Positions 11,560 through 23,889 of a stretch of 64,000 bases of DNA are shown one piece after another. Both the position numbers and the translations under genes were made by a program. The stretch covers positions 56,755,520 to 56,819,519 of the forward strand of contig NC_089235.1 of the NCBI RefSeq assembly GCF_963924675.1, in the 5' to 3' direction. Source of the DNA: Phocoena phocoena (taxonomy: Eukaryota > Chordata > Mammalia > Artiodactyla > Phocoenidae). Under the pieces are notes generated by a model. That model was not told the origin of the DNA, searched no databases, and saw nothing but the letters and a program-made list of their open reading frames with translations. Every line of letters starts with the position of its first letter. Position 1 is the first letter of the stretch.

Positions 11560-12280
11560 ATACAGGTACATTTTCAATTGATTGAGAGTAAGCAATAGCC
11601 CAAATTTAATTTAAACTAGCAGAAATCAATTAGAAAAAGACAAGCATTCCAGTACAAAAGTGGGAAAACACATAAATGATCAATTGATAAAAGGAAAGTA
11701 TTGTGAATGGCCAAAAACACATAAAAATATACTCAACCATATCAATCTTTATAATGAAATAAATATATGTTAAATAATTATCAATTGTTATATATATATA
11801 ATGAAATAAATGTATGTGTGTGTGTTTAAACACACATACACAAAGAGACATAATAAAATAAATTGACAGTTACTTTTATCACCTGTTAGATTAACAGGCA
11901 CATTTGTTACCGAAGTGTGGAGAATTTGGGACTCCTTGTGTGTTACAATCTTTCCAATAGACAGTGGAAAATATGTATTAGATGGAACTTAACATATTTT
12001 GACTAACAATTTTATTTTTAGAAATTTACCTATAGGATTACTTGTAAAATTACAAGTAATCTGTTTGTCAAGTCATAATACTAGGGGAATTAATGATGAT
12101 ACATTTATACAATTGAATTGTATTCAGTTACGTATGGTAATGTATATTGAAATTAATTGATATGAAAATCCACGTTTTTCAAAAGTTCATTTGTCCATCA
12201 GTTACTGAATATCAACTATGTTTGAGGCATTAATAGTGTACTTCATTCACATAAAATGATGTGTGTGTGTGCTTGCTTGG
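11560..12280 (+). mobile_element. Faint ancient L1 (L1ME-like) 3' remnant
   Basis: Weak but ordered resemblance to the 3' part of old L1: an ORF2 end near 11640-11740, 'atcacctgttagattaacag' near 11879, and 'tagaaatttacctataggat' near 12019. A TG/TA-rich patch at 11785-11830 interrupts it. Divergence is high. Confidence 0.45.
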
Positions 12281-12284
12281 ATAT

Positions 12285-13685
12285 GGTCAATAAACCAATT
12301 TTATAGGAAGAATGTTAAAAAACTAAAAAAAAAACTTTATTTTTACTTTTAGCTTTTTAACAAGTTTATCCCCAAATATGACGACTGATTTATCTAAATG
12401 TTAAAATTTTGCATTAAGAAAGTATGATAATTTGACAATATGCTAACAAAATTAATTTAAAAGTTACTGTAGGAGGAGCATACTTTTATAATTCCTATAA
12501 GCAGGCCATAGCAGTATACAAATTTGGAGGGTAAAAGCAACAAAAATTAACCTTTATTTTCCTTTTCCAATGATTGTTCTAGAGACAGGCATATGACACA
12601 GTTCTTGTTAATGAGACACATGGAATATCTGTTTAAGTCTTATGGGCATCATTTCCTTCCCTGATAAAAGAGAAGGGATTAAGAACTCTGCCATTTTTTT
12701 GTGCGTGGATGGCATCCTGTAAGATTGTAATGCTTTACCTTCTCCAATATGCTACACTATATGGAGGCCAAGGAAAAGCCAAGAGATACTCAGAGTAGTC
12801 CCTGCTGCTAGCCTTCTTGAAATGTGAAACAAATATCAGAGTAAGTTGTGTGTTCTGTTAGCTGCAGTCAAAAACAATTCTGATGCACAAGAGGTTAAAA
12901 AATGGTTTATTTTCCATTTAACAAGTGATAAACCCAGTTTGTCTTAAATTACATAAGAAAAATACATTTTGTTGAAAAAATTCAAAATTATTTACATCAT
13001 CTAAAAAATTTGGATTATATAAGAGTCTTTAAATAGATTGAAAAATATCTTGGAGTATCATATCAAAAATGAAACAAATGCTAAAAAATTGTTAGTATAT
13101 TATAATTTTTATTGAATTTGTTGAAGTAGAGGGTTTCTAGGCTGCTATTTACAAGAACTTATTCACAAAGTACATGTTTTGGGATGCATTTTATATCAAA
13201 TACACTTAAAAAAATCTTATAGATTATCTTTACCATTTACCATCACATGTTTATAATTTTCTTTTTACCATTGGTTTTGCCTTACTAGAAACATTGCCAT
13301 ACTTGATATATTTCAAAATTATAACAATTAGAGAAAGAAAAAGCAAAACTAGCCATGTACACTAATGCTTAATGGTGTGTAAAAACTCTCAAAGCCTATT
13401 TCATAATACAAATAAGCAATATTAACACAAAGCAAGAACATTCAACTCTTGACAAATGCATTCATCTCTCCCCACCTCCAGAAATTTCACTAAATTCTTT
13501 TTCAGTGCAAAAAGAATCTTATGAGATTTAAGAAAATATTCTTTGGAAGCATGAGTGGTTTATTTTTTCTACCCTTCAATTAATTTACAACTAATAGGAC
13601 ATCCATATCAAAAACAAAACAAAGCAAAACAAAACAAAATACCTCCACACAGTATACCAGGACACTTGAAAGATCTATCCATCTG
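12285..13685. other. Mostly unassigned; possible ancient repeat 12570-12840
   Basis: 12570-12840 resembles a diffuse mammalian repeat. It has 'cagttcttgttaatgagaca', then 'gaggccaaggaaaagcc', and similar text recurs at 63.9 kb. The remainder is AT-rich and unrecognised. An (AAAAC)n patch lies at about 13610-13640. Confidence 0.35.
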
Positions 13686-14287
13686 TGCATTTGAAAATCA
13701 TTTGAAAATGGTGGCTTGGACCATGGAGGAGGGCACTAAACATGGAGTGTGGTGGTGAAACTGGCAGTGGCAGAGGTGGCAGCAGCAGAGAAAGCAGTGG
13801 CAGGTCTAGCATTGGGACAGTATGACCATTCTGGCAGAGGAGGTAGAGGGTCTGGCCACACATTCTGCAACAGGATAGAGCCATTGCTCTCTCTGAGCAG
13901 AAACCACAGTGACTGGGAGGAGGAAAAGGAAAAGGACCTATGTAGACCAAGAAAACTGAAGGAAAGTATCTCCTGCTGTCTGCCCCAGGAGTCTGGCATG
14001 AAGATTGCCCACAGACCTCTGGGACCCCCCACTTTGAGAGTCCATTTACAGAGCCCAGGGTATACCCATAGCCCCAAGTACTAAGTACACGCCTTTTTCC
14101 GGAGCTGACAAACTTCAAAAATAAGATGAAGAATGCATTAAAATGCATTGGGAATAGAGGAGATCAGATGGAAGAGAGAATTAGTGAGCTGGAAAATAAG
14201 AATCTAGAGATGATTCAGGTATAAGAGGAGAGAGAACTAAGATTTTTAAAAAGTGAAGAAACCCTAAGAGAGCTATCAGACTCTATT

Positions 14288-14666
14288 AGAAAAGCCAATG
14301 TTCGGACTTCCCTGGTGGCACAGTGGTTAAGAATCCACCTGCCAATGCAGGGGACATGGGTTTGAGCCCTGCTCTGGGAAGATCCCACATGCTGCGGAGC
14401 AACTAAGCCCGTGCACTACAGCTACTGAGCCTGCGCTCTAGAGCCTGCGAGCCACAACTACTAAGCCCACCCACTGCAACTGAAGCCTGTGGGGCTAGAG
14501 CCTGTGCTCTGCAACAAGAGAAGCTACCGCAATGAGAAGCCCATGTACCACAATGAAGAGTAGCCTCCACTCGCCAAAACTAGAGAAAGCCCATGTGCAG
14601 CAATGAAGACCCAACACAGCCATAAATAAATTAATTAATTAAAAAAAACCCAGAAAAGCCAATGTT
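14288..14666 (+). mobile_element. Long CHR-related SINE with target-site duplication
   Basis: A complete plus-strand copy, head 'ggacttccctggtggcacag', tail (TTAA) plus poly(A). The perfect 15-bp duplication agaaaagccaatgtt is at 14288-14302 and 14652-14666. Inserted into the ORF1-like part of the old L1. Confidence 0.95.
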
Positions 14667-15427
14667 TTATGTAATTTTTGTAGTAAGCACAAAACAAAAA
14701 ACTAGAGCAGAGACACAAAGCTTAAAAAAAAAAAGGGGAGACTGAGCAATTCACTGTGGAAAACCACCAACTTACAAATGTAGACAGAAACAGAAAGAAA
14801 CAATGGAGAGGAAAAACAATTAGAAGGGAAGGAAAAAGATAAAATGGAGGTACATAGCAATAATCATCCTAAATGTAAATAGATTGAACACACTGATAAA
14901 AAGGCAAACAGTGACAGGAGAGATAAACAAACAAACAAACAAAAGAAGACCCAAGTATCTGCTGCCTATATGATGCCAGGACTCATCCCAGTTCTAAAGA
15001 GACAAATAAGCTCAAAGTGAAAATCAAATAGAAACCAATAGAAGACAGGCAGAGCCATACTTATATCAGACAAAATAGGCTTCAAACTAAGGGTAACAAT
15101 AAACAAAGAAGGCATTATATAACAATAAAAGAATATAACAAGAAGACATAATTGTAAATATATATGCCCCTAAAACCTGAGCATTGAAATACATTAAGCA
15201 AATAATAACAGATCTTAAGGGAGAATTAGAAAGCAATACAATAATTGTAGGGAACTTCCATACCCCATTCTCCTCAATGGATATATTGTCCAGACAGTAA
15301 ATCAGCAAGTAAATGTTGCAATTGAAATGAACTTAATAGAAATATATAGAACATTCCATCCACCAGCAGCAGAATAATTCTTCTCAAGTGCATACAGAAT
15401 ATTCTCCAGGATAGATCATATGATAGG

Positions 15428-15462
<35 letters not shown>
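15428..15462. repeat. (CA)n microsatellite
   Basis: About 17 CA units, inside old L1 endonuclease-coding sequence. It creates spurious open frames on both strands. Confidence 0.97.
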
Positions 15463-15464
<2 letters not shown>

Positions 15465-16417
15465 TTTAGCAAATTTAAGAAGATTAAAATCATACCAACT
15501 ATCTTTTCCGATCATAATATTATAAAACTAGAAACCTACAACAAGAGGAAAGTGAAAAAATCTACACATATGTGGAAACTACACAATATACTTCTAAAAA
15601 ATTATTGGGTAAAAGAAAAATCAAAAGGGAAATAAAAAATTATTTTGAAACAAATTAAAGTGGAAATACAACATATCAAATATTGTGGGATGCAGCAAAA
15701 GCAGTTCTGAGAGGAAAGTATATAGCAATAAATGTGTATATTAAGAAATTAGAAAGATCTCAAATAAACAACCTAATGTTACACTTCAAGGAACTAGAAA
15801 AAGAAGAACAAATTAAGTCCAACATTAGCAGAAAGAAGGAAGCAATAAAGATCAGGTCAGAAATAAATGAAATAGAAACAAAAAAGGAAAAACAATAGAA
15901 AGGATCAATGAAACTAAGAGCTGGTTCTTCAAAGAGATAAACAAAATTGATGAAACTTTAGCTAGACTAAGAAAAAGAGGAAGATTTAAACAAATAAAAT
16001 TAGAAATGAAAGAGGAGACATTACAACTGATTCTACAGAAATGCATAGAACCATAAAAGACTACTATGAATACTTATATGGGAACAAATTACATAACTTA
16101 GAAGAAATGGATACATTTCTAGGAATGCACAACCTAGTAAGGCTGAATCAGGAAGAAATAGAAAATCTGAGCAGACAAAGAGCAGATAACAGGTTGAATT
16201 GGTAATCAAAAAACTCCCAACACAGAGAACTCCAGAGCCAGAGGCTTCACTGGAGAATTCTACCAAACATTTAAAGAAGAATTAACACCAGTTCTTCTCA
16301 AACTCTTCCAAAATGTGGAGGAGGAAGCACTACCAAACTCAATCTATATATGTCCATAAAATAAAAGATAAAAATCACATGATCATCTCTATAGACACAG
16401 AAAAAGCATTTCACAAA

Positions 16418-16682
16418 TGAAATGAGAGAGTAGCATGGACATATATACACTACCAAATGTAAAATAGATAGCTAGTGGGAAGCAGCCACACAGCACAGGG
16501 AGATCAGCTCGGTGCTTTGTGACCACCTAGAGGGGTGGGGTAGGGAGGGTGGGAGGGAGACGCAAGAGGGAGGAGATATGGGGATATATGTATATGTATA
16601 GCTGATTCACTTTGTTATAAAGCAGAAATTAACACACCATTGTAAAGCAATTATACTCCAATAAAGATGTTAAAAAAAAGAA
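16418..16682 (+). mobile_element. Younger 5'-truncated L1 (3' UTR only)
   Basis: Nearly identical to the 3' UTR of the 31.3-34.6 kb L1, from 'gagagtagcatggacatata' to 'actccaataaagatgttaaa'. It ends in a short poly(A). It separates two parts of an old L1 ORF2 that are about 0.6 kb apart in a complete copy. I see no clear target-site duplication. Confidence 0.92.
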
Positions 16683-17189
16683 AGGCCATACTTCCTAAAG
16701 CCATCTATAGATTCAATGCAATCCCCATCAAAATACCAAAGGCATTCTTCACAGAAATAGAAGAAACAATCATAAATTTTTGTGGAACCACAAAATACCA
16801 CAAATAGCCAAAGCAATCCTGAGAAAAAAAGAACAAAACTGGTGGTATCAGTGCACTACAAAGCCATAGCAACCAAAATAATATGTTACTGGCACAAAAA
16901 TAGACCCATTGAACAGTGGAACAGAATAGTGAGCCTAGAATTAAATCCCAGTATTCACAGTCAACTAATATTTAACAAGGTATCCAAGAATACTCAATGA
17001 GGAAAGAATAGTTTCTTCAACAAATTATTCTAGGAAAACTTGAGAAACATATGCAGAACAGTGAAATTGGACCCCTATCTCACACCACTTACAAAAATTA
17101 ACTTGAGATGAATCGAAGACTTAAACACAAGACCTGATACCATCAAACTCCTAGAAGAGAAGGTAGGAGGGATACACAAGAGGGAAATG

Positions 17190-17335
17190 TGTCATACTGG
17201 TCACATTTTAAGTGTGTCATGCTGGTCACATTTAAAATGTTCAGTCGTCACATGTGACAGTTGACTATTCTGTTGGATAAAATGGATATAGAATATTTTG
17301 CCAGCATAAAATTTCAATCGGAGTGTTCAGCAAGT
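17190..17335. mobile_element. hAT-Charlie-like DNA transposon fragment
   Basis: It contains 'tcgtcacatgtgacagttga' and 'tggatatagaatattttgcc', which parallel a common non-autonomous MER element ('cacatgtggctagtggcta...gatatagaacatttcc'). A 22-bp-period direct echo (gtcatactggtcacattt / gtcatgctggtcacattt) lies at its start. Exact MER name uncertain. Confidence 0.5.
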
Positions 17336-17339
17336 ATTA

Positions 17340-18185
17340 AAAAACAAAATTAAGGTGTGGAGTCAGGATAGAGGGCTAAAGAAATAAGATCACATTTTGT
17401 TAGGTGATGATCTTAGTGGGGCCAGTTCAGGGACATCCTCTCTCAGGAACTAACATTTGAGAAAATAATTGATTCAACTGAGAGAGTTATGTGAGTATTC
17501 GGAAGAAGGGCTGTCCAGTCAAAAAGTTCTCTCTACATACTTCTCAGTAATTATGAAGTTTTATATTTGCAATTTTTCAAAAACAGTTATAATAGTTATT
17601 ACCAACCATCTCAACCAATTCCTAAAAATTCCTTGGAGACATTATAATAATATTTTCGACTTAAAAAATGATTGAATTACGTGTGAATTTTTTGTTTTTT
17701 TTTTAAAGTTAATTTCAGCCTTATTATTATTCCAGTTTGGAAATTTTAATACTCGTAAAAGATGTATCAGATCAAATCAAATCTATAAATCCAAAAGATG
17801 TAGTGAAACTAATCAGAATTACAAGTGGTTACAAATTTCTCGTGTTTCGTTCTGTGGTTTTATATTTATTATGATGCATTTCTTTACTTTTACTCATTTT
17901 AAGAGATTATAAATATGTTGGTTAATCTATGGCACGAAATTCAGATATATTGGGGACCATACCACATAACTTCATGAATTACTCTAGAAGAATTTTAACA
18001 GAAACAGAGGAAAAGCAGGTTAACTATCAAGGCATGTACCAGAAAAGAGTCAAGAATAATGACAAGTTAAAAGGAATCAACATAAGCCCTTAATTTCAAA
18101 GATGGTAGAAAAAGATACTAATGTTAATAACAATATTGTGGAACTTAGGAAGAAATGAGTGTGCAAAAGAATACGATGAACCAAC
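17340..18185. other. Unassigned low-copy sequence
   Basis: AT-rich. No gene, RNA or repeat family recognised. Confidence 0.4.
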
Positions 18186-18190
18186 AGACT

Positions 18191-18677
18191 TCCCCCATTG
18201 GTTTTATTTTGTTTTATTTATTTGTTTTTGCAGTACGTGGGCCTCTCACTGTTGTGGCCTCTCCCGTTGCGGAGCACAGGCTCCGGACATGCAGGCTCAG
18301 CGGCCATGGCTCATGGGCCTAGCCGTTCCGCGGCATGTGGGATCTTCACGGACTGGGGCATGAACCCGTGTCCCCTGCATTGGCAGGTGGACTCTCAACC
18401 ACTGTGCCACCAGGGAAGCCCTATTTTGTTTTATTTTATTTTATTTCATTTTAGCTGCTCCGGGTCTTAGTTGCGGCACGTGTGATCTTTTAGTTGCAGC
18501 ATGCGGGCTTCTTAGTTGCAGCATATGGACTCTTAGTTGCGGCATGCAGACTTCTTAGTTGTGGCATGCATGCGGGATCTAGTTCCTCGACCAGGGATTG
18601 AACCTGGGCCCCCTGCATTGGGAGCGCAGAATCTTACCCACTGAACCGCCAGGGAAGTCCCTCCTCCATTGATTTTA
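18191..18677 (-). mobile_element. Older SINE (minus) carrying a second SINE in its tail
   Basis: The outer body is 18454-18660, with repeated 'cttagttgcggcatg'-type blocks and head 'ccagggaagtccc'. It is flanked by imperfect duplications tcccccattggtttta (18191-18206) and tcctccattgatttta (18662-18677). Its T-rich tail complement (18201-18220 and 18422-18453) is split by the inner SINE. Two mismatches in the duplication agree with greater age. Confidence 0.88.
18205..18436 (-). mobile_element. CHR-type SINE nested in the tail of another SINE
   Basis: A minus-strand copy, body about 18231-18421. The target-site duplication tattttgttttattt is perfect (15 bp) at 18205-18219 and 18422-18436. Both copies lie in the AT-rich tail of the outer SINE, giving an unambiguous relative age. 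Confidence 0.9.
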
Positions 18678-18679
18678 AA

Positions 18680-19730
18680 CAGTAGACTATATTTAAGTAG
18701 ATTTATGTTTTAAAACTTTTTTTTTTTTGCAAATCACCTAAAATATTCCCATGGGACTCCATTTACTAAACCAAAATATTTGACAAGATTTTTTCTGAAG
18801 TGACTAGTCAGTATCTACATACTCTCTGATTACTTAAAATTTGTTTGCTGGAATTACTAACCTCAAGTTTTAATTCATCAAGAATAATCAGTTTTGAAGT
18901 GTATTCATCCTGACAATTTAAAATTTAATTATATCAATATATTTGAAGTTTATTAAACTTAAATTTCACTTATATCATTTCTTCATACATTTTTCTCACT
19001 GATATGATAAATAGAAATAGACTTTGGCAGAATCTTAACTCATTAGGGTAAGTCAGTGTCATTTTGAATCACTGATTATGACCATGCAGTCACATGCTCT
19101 CTCCTTTTAGATAGAATGTTACCTCCTTCCTCTTATATATGCATTTTATAAATTTATTTATACTTCTGTTATATTGTAATCAAATGACATAAAATAGCTT
19201 CTACTTCCATTATACTTGAAATGCCATCCAAGATTTGTTATTAAAATTTATTGAATTTATTTTTACATATTTTAAAGTCCACCTAAATATTTTGTACACA
19301 TTGGGCTAGTTCATGAGAGTCTAAAGCAAGCATAGTGCCTTTATACATATGCTAGGAAATATATCTATTGCCTTTTGGGGAGTTACTTACTTAAACATTT
19401 TAATTCAGTATGTATTGTTGAGCACTTACTCAACTCAAAAAGGTGGTCTATTACAGAAATATAAGATATACATATTTTCTATTTTCATATCCCCAGGACT
19501 TAATAAGTAATTAGAGTCTTGCTGGGGAGGATAGACAAGATGGTAAATGGCCAAGGGATATGTTATCGTTGAGATGGGAGTTGACACATCTTAAAGATGA
19601 GTAGATGATATAGGTGGAGTTTAGATTGGGAGTGGATCTCAGACAAGGTGATTACTCTTTTAAGTGAATTTCAGGATTTTGTGAGGGACTACTGATTACA
19701 TGTAACTCCCCAGCATTTTTTACTACATAA
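18680..19730. other. Unassigned AT-rich sequence
   Basis: A poly(T) patch at about 18717-18729 and otherwise unrecognised DNA. No gene evidence. Confidence 0.4.
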
Positions 19731-19734
19731 TTGA

Positions 19735-19830
19735 GAGCTCTTAAAGGGAAAACTATTGCTGTCCCTCAACATCTAACAGAATACTTAGCATGTACTGGAT
19801 TTTGAATGAATTTGGATTGAATAATAAATT
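19735..19830 (+). mobile_element. Probable L2 3' end
   Basis: Order of blocks fits the L2 terminus: 'gagagctcttaaagggaaaa', 'acagaatacttagcatgtac', then a 'tgaatgaatttggattgaat' end. Confidence 0.5.
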
Positions 19831-20009
19831 AATAAGTTAATAAATGAGTGGTTTAATGAATAGGTAAATAAATAGATATCACTATCCAAGAATTATATGT
19901 CATGTCTATATAGCAGTAGTATATTAATGTAAATTCATGCCTTTAGTACTGCAATGCAAAGTCTTCCACTCTGGATGCTGGGTAAAGAAAAATGATTTAT
20001 TTTTTTGTT

Positions 20010-20480
20010 TTGTTTGTTTTATTGAAGTATAATTGATTTACAATATTATGTTAGTTTCAGATGTATAACATAATAATTCAATATTTTTATAGATCATAAT
20101 GCATTTAAAGTTATTACAAAATAATGGCTATATTTCCCTGTATTGTACAATATATCCTTGTTGCTTATTTATTTTATACATAGTAGTTTGTGTTTCTTAA
20201 TCCCATATCCCAATGTCCCTATTTTGCCCCTCCCCCATCCTCTCTCTCCACTAGTAACCAGTAGTTAATACTCTATATCTGTGAGTCTGTTTCTGTTTTG
20301 ATATGCACATTACTTTGTTTTATTTTTAAGATTCCACATTTAAGTAATAACAGAGTATTTGTTTTTCTCTATATGACATTTCACTAAGCGTAATACTCTC
20401 TAGGTCCATCCATGTTTTTGCAAATGGTAGAATTTCATTCTTTTATCTAGCTGAGTAATATACTATATATACTATACTAT
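20010..20480 (-). mobile_element. L1 3' UTR (minus)
   Basis: Antisense cetartiodactyl-like L1 3' end. Blocks include 'attgaagtataattgattta', 'ctgtgagtctgtttctgttt', 'aagattccacatttaagtaa' and 'ctaggtccatccatgttttt'. It breaks off at the AT/TG microsatellite where ORF2 would begin. Confidence 0.85.
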
Positions 20481-20513
20481 ACATTATATATTATATATAG
20501 ATGTGTGTGTGTA

Positions 20514-20562
<49 letters not shown>

Positions 20563-20582
20563 ATATATACCGGTATATATAT
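20460..20582. repeat. (TA)n/(TG)n compound microsatellite
   Basis: A mixed tract of TATA, TGTG and TATATA runs. It lies exactly between L1 3' UTR-like and L1 5' leader-like sequence. Translations through it give meaningless YIYIYV repeats. Confidence 0.95.
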
Positions 20583-21350
20583 ACTGGTCCCAGAGGGGAC
20601 CAGTGCTGGAGCTAGAGGGGCTTGTGTGGGTATCTGGCAAGGGTTGGGGCATGGTGTGTCAGAGATCTGGTCTGCCTCTGATGTGACACTTGTGCAATCG
20701 CCAGTAATGGCTGCCCCTCCCTGTTCAGACATCGCTAAGGGTTTGAGTTCCCACAGCACCCCATGGCTGAGCTTTTTCCTTGGCTGTGGAAGCCCTCTCT
20801 CCAGTGCAGAGCTGCAAAGTAAGGCAAATGGTGCCAGAGCATTTGCTCCACTCAGACTGGGACTTGTGCCAGGATAGTTTGGGAAACCAGTCAGCCAGCT
20901 GCACAGTCTCAATTACCCTTTCTGCCCTTCTGCGAGAGCAAGCAAGCATCTGTGCACTACTCACAAGCAGAATCCAGGTTTCCCCAGCCCTGCTGTTAGT
21001 CCCACCAGCCCTCCAACCAGCCAAAGGGGCTCATCTTCCCTTTGTTGGCCCCCTGGGCTGGGGCACCCAATATGTGCATCTAACTGCCCCTCCCCCCCAG
21101 GGAGGGTCTCTCTCATGTAATATCATTTTTCCTCTGAGTCCCCTGCCAGGGGCATGGGTCCTGACCTGATAATTCTCTTCCCTTCCTACCCAGTACCATG
21201 TGTATCTTTCTTATAGCCTTGGCTGTACAGAAGTGTTTCTGCTAGTCTTCAGTTAGTTTTCAGTGAGAATTTTTCCACATGTAGATGTATTTTTGATGTG
21301 TTCATGGGGGCAAATGAGTTCTGCATCCTTCTACTCTGTCAACTTGATTC
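20583..21350 (-). mobile_element. Probable L1 5' leader (minus)
   Basis: GC-rich compared with its neighbours. Its right end on the minus strand has the form of an L1 5' end: after 'aagttgacagagtagaagga' comes text equivalent to the usual leader start, leading to 'gcagaactcatttgccccca' and 'gaacacatcaaaaatacatc'. Open frames of 99-142 codons in all directions are unspliced leader sequence with no recognised domain. Assignment rests on the right-hand end and on resemblance to the 55.3 kb L1 end. Confidence 0.55.
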
Positions 21351-21354
21351 AAGT

Positions 21355-21880
21355 CCCCAAAATTACTTGTTTTGGGCTTTTAAATTAGATTCTAAGTTTC
21401 AACAATTTCCTTGTATAAATTTTGTGAGCTCTGAATGCCATGACTTATTGATAAGATGAGAATGATGGAAAACCAGGACACCAATGTGAGACACTGGTTG
21501 CTAACTTCACCTACAGCCATAGTTTCTGACTCTTTTGCTATATATCTGGTTACCTAATACTCTTTCTTTTTTCTTCCCTATCCTATCTTTATATATGACC
21601 ACAAAGAATTTCCAGGTTAATTACCTGCTCACTCTCTTATTGCATTGAGTTTACTTACTGCTCTCTTCTGCAAACTTCCTTGGGATTGGCATGTACCCTA
21701 GCACAAAAGGGAGAAGTATTTTTTAATTATTCAGACTAATGAAGGTAAGCATTCTAAAGCCACAGCGATTATATTGGGTTAGAACCCAACTGGATTATTT
21801 GCATATATTATGTTTCATAATCCTCCTTTTACTACTTTGACTAAGATCCTCCATCACACTAGCTCATATTCCTTTAGGTA
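21355..21880. other. Unassigned low-copy sequence
   Basis: No gene or repeat family recognised. Confidence 0.4.
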
Positions 21881-21884
21881 CAGT

Positions 21885-22265
21885 GATCCATCAGGAGTGA
21901 GCATAGCATTTAGCCAGTGCGATCATAAGAAAACCTATGACTATTACTGAAGCTTCAGGAAGAGATGCTGTCTCTATGGCACCTGGAGTCCTTAAGAGAG
22001 AGATTGTTAATACTCTTGGAACAGTGCCTCATAAGGAGGTGATATTAGATTTTGGAATGAATTTAGAGGAAGGTAGACTCAGAGAAGGAAAAGGAGAGAA
22101 GTCTAGGCCTTGTGAAATTGAGTCCCTGCAGAAAGCTGCATTTTAAGTCAACTTACTAGACCTATTCAGTTTAGTGAATGAATAAGTCTCCTACATTCTT
22201 AAGCCACTTTGGGGTCAGTTTTATTTTGTCTGTAACAAGTCTGGAGCAAACTGATAAAAATATTA
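21885..22265 (+). mobile_element. Unclassified ancient mammalian repeat (tentative)
   Basis: Its end, 'taagccactttggggtcagt' followed by 'gtaacaagtctggagcaaac' and 'tgata', has the 'taagccact...gtta..agcaa..aaactgata' form seen at the termini of several old mammalian repeats. The body carries a 69-codon frame (21937-22146) without a known domain. Confidence 0.35.
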
Positions 22266-22269
22266 AATG

Positions 22270-23885
22270 TGGAAATCTTACCCCAGGTTATCTGACCACT
22301 AATTCCATTCTCTATCCACTGCCCCACCCTGCCAATTTCAGTCTCCTTATTGCTGATGCTCTATATCTGACTCCAAATTGCTTTCTTCCACTTCTAAATC
22401 CTGCTTTTCTTGTATGTGTCCCCACAAACAGCACCTTCCAAATGCCCTCCTTTTTTTCCTATTCCTGCATTGTTTTGTGTGCAGAAATAGAAATTTTCTG
22501 CTCAATTTATGACTCAGAATTTATTTTTCACATTGAAATTTGAATATCTCAATGTCTTTTTTTAAATATGCTCCCTGGAATGACTTGCTGTCATACTTCC
22601 AGACTCTTGACTACCTTCCTAGCGTTTCCCATTGCCATGTTTCAAATATTGACTCCTGTGTATTCCTATTGCTTGTCCTGTCTTTTAGTTTCCAAACTTT
22701 TGATTCAGTATTGGATCAAGTAAATATCTCGTATGGTATACTAATATGTCAGTTTGATCACCATTCCTGTAAAATTCCATTTACCCTCAGCTTCATGATA
22801 ATGCTGTAGCCTCAGCTACAATTTCCATCATTATAATCACTCTAAGTCAGTTCAAACAGGGTCCTTTGACCCTGACACTTTGTTATCCAAAATATTGAGC
22901 TCAGATCAAGTGATCTGCTTTAAATCAACAATCCAATTGACCCTATAGTTCATCCTCCAGCTGGAGAAAAGTAACATTAAATTCTGTGTTGACCTTCCTG
23001 GTATCAAGGTAGTCAATTAGGACAATAAGCCAAACTGAAAACAATAATCAAGTTTTTATTCACTTACTGTGACTGTACAAGGAAGAGGCCAAAGAGAGAG
23101 TCACCATCTCCCCAGTGTTCCTTTTCCCCCCATGGAATGGCACCAGGTGAGGATCAGATGAATACAGTATGGAAGGAAGGAATTACATCACTGCTAAGGA
23201 TCCCAAACAAAAGTTCCTGCCTTTTTATGGACACAGGGGACAGAGGAAGGGGACACGGGAAAGAGCTAGGAGTTGAAAAATACAGAGTTAAAGTGGAGAT
23301 AAGAGCCTCAGCTTACCTGAGACTTCTGAATGGATATCTTTATGTATCAACCCTTATTGACATTAAAAGCATAATAAGATTATTATTTTTTAGAGGGGAA
23401 GTAGGAGATATATCTAATGCATGACAGTTCAGTTCATTATTTTAAAGCCATGGGACAGACACTTTTGAAAAGCTCATTATTCTAATTAGTCATCATGTAT
23501 CTATGGAAACTATCATTTATTAGTACTCAAAATTAAAAATGAAGTCCACAATTATCTATTCAGAATCAGCCCAAAGGTAAGGCCTGAATCTACACATACA
23601 CAATGACTTTTATACAGTGAATATGTAAATGGTGGTCAGTGCTCCCTTTTAAGGAAAAGAACAGAATGTGAATTTCATTTGGACACTCCAAGGCCTAATT
23701 ATAATTTTAGAAATGGGAAGCATTATTTTTAAGTTCTCATATTTGCCACTCTCAGATTATTTGAAATTTTGGAATTTATATGTGTAATGTAGGATCCTAA
23801 CAAGGTTTCTTATAAAATCTCACTTTGTATTATATCTTTCTGTTATTTAATATTTGATATAGGAACATATAAATAATAATAATTA
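22270..23885. other. Mostly unassigned; faint L2-like text near 22350-22830
   Basis: 22350-22830 is pyrimidine-rich with 'attgctgatgctctatatct', reminiscent of L2 ORF-derived sequence but too diverged to be sure. The rest is unrecognised. The 121-, 89- and 95-codon frames here have no known domain. Confidence 0.35.
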
Positions 23886-23889
23886 CAGT

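Larger units (their letters stand above)
13690..17165 (+). mobile_element. Old L1 (plus), rearranged and interrupted
   Basis: The first part (13690-14100) resembles an L1 5' leader. 14115-14302 is ORF1-like (coiled-coil coding text 'gagagaattagtgagctgga'). After an internal deletion, ORF2 endonuclease coding follows at 14850-15500, then linker at 15680-16330 (open frame 15683-15898). The C-terminal half is at 16684-17165. A SINE (14288-14666), a (CA)n expansion (15428-15462) and a younger L1 tail (16418-16682) interrupt it. ORF2 around the RT active site is missing. All frames are broken. Confidence 0.85.

Noticed and set aside
13675..14148. 157-codon minus frame, with 111- and 113-codon frames beside it
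   Set aside because: Overlapping frames on both strands of a GC-richer L1 5' region, without a conserved domain.
20484..21169. Frames of 99-142 codons on both strands
   Set aside because: Microsatellite plus L1 leader-like sequence. Mutually overlapping, with low-complexity starts.
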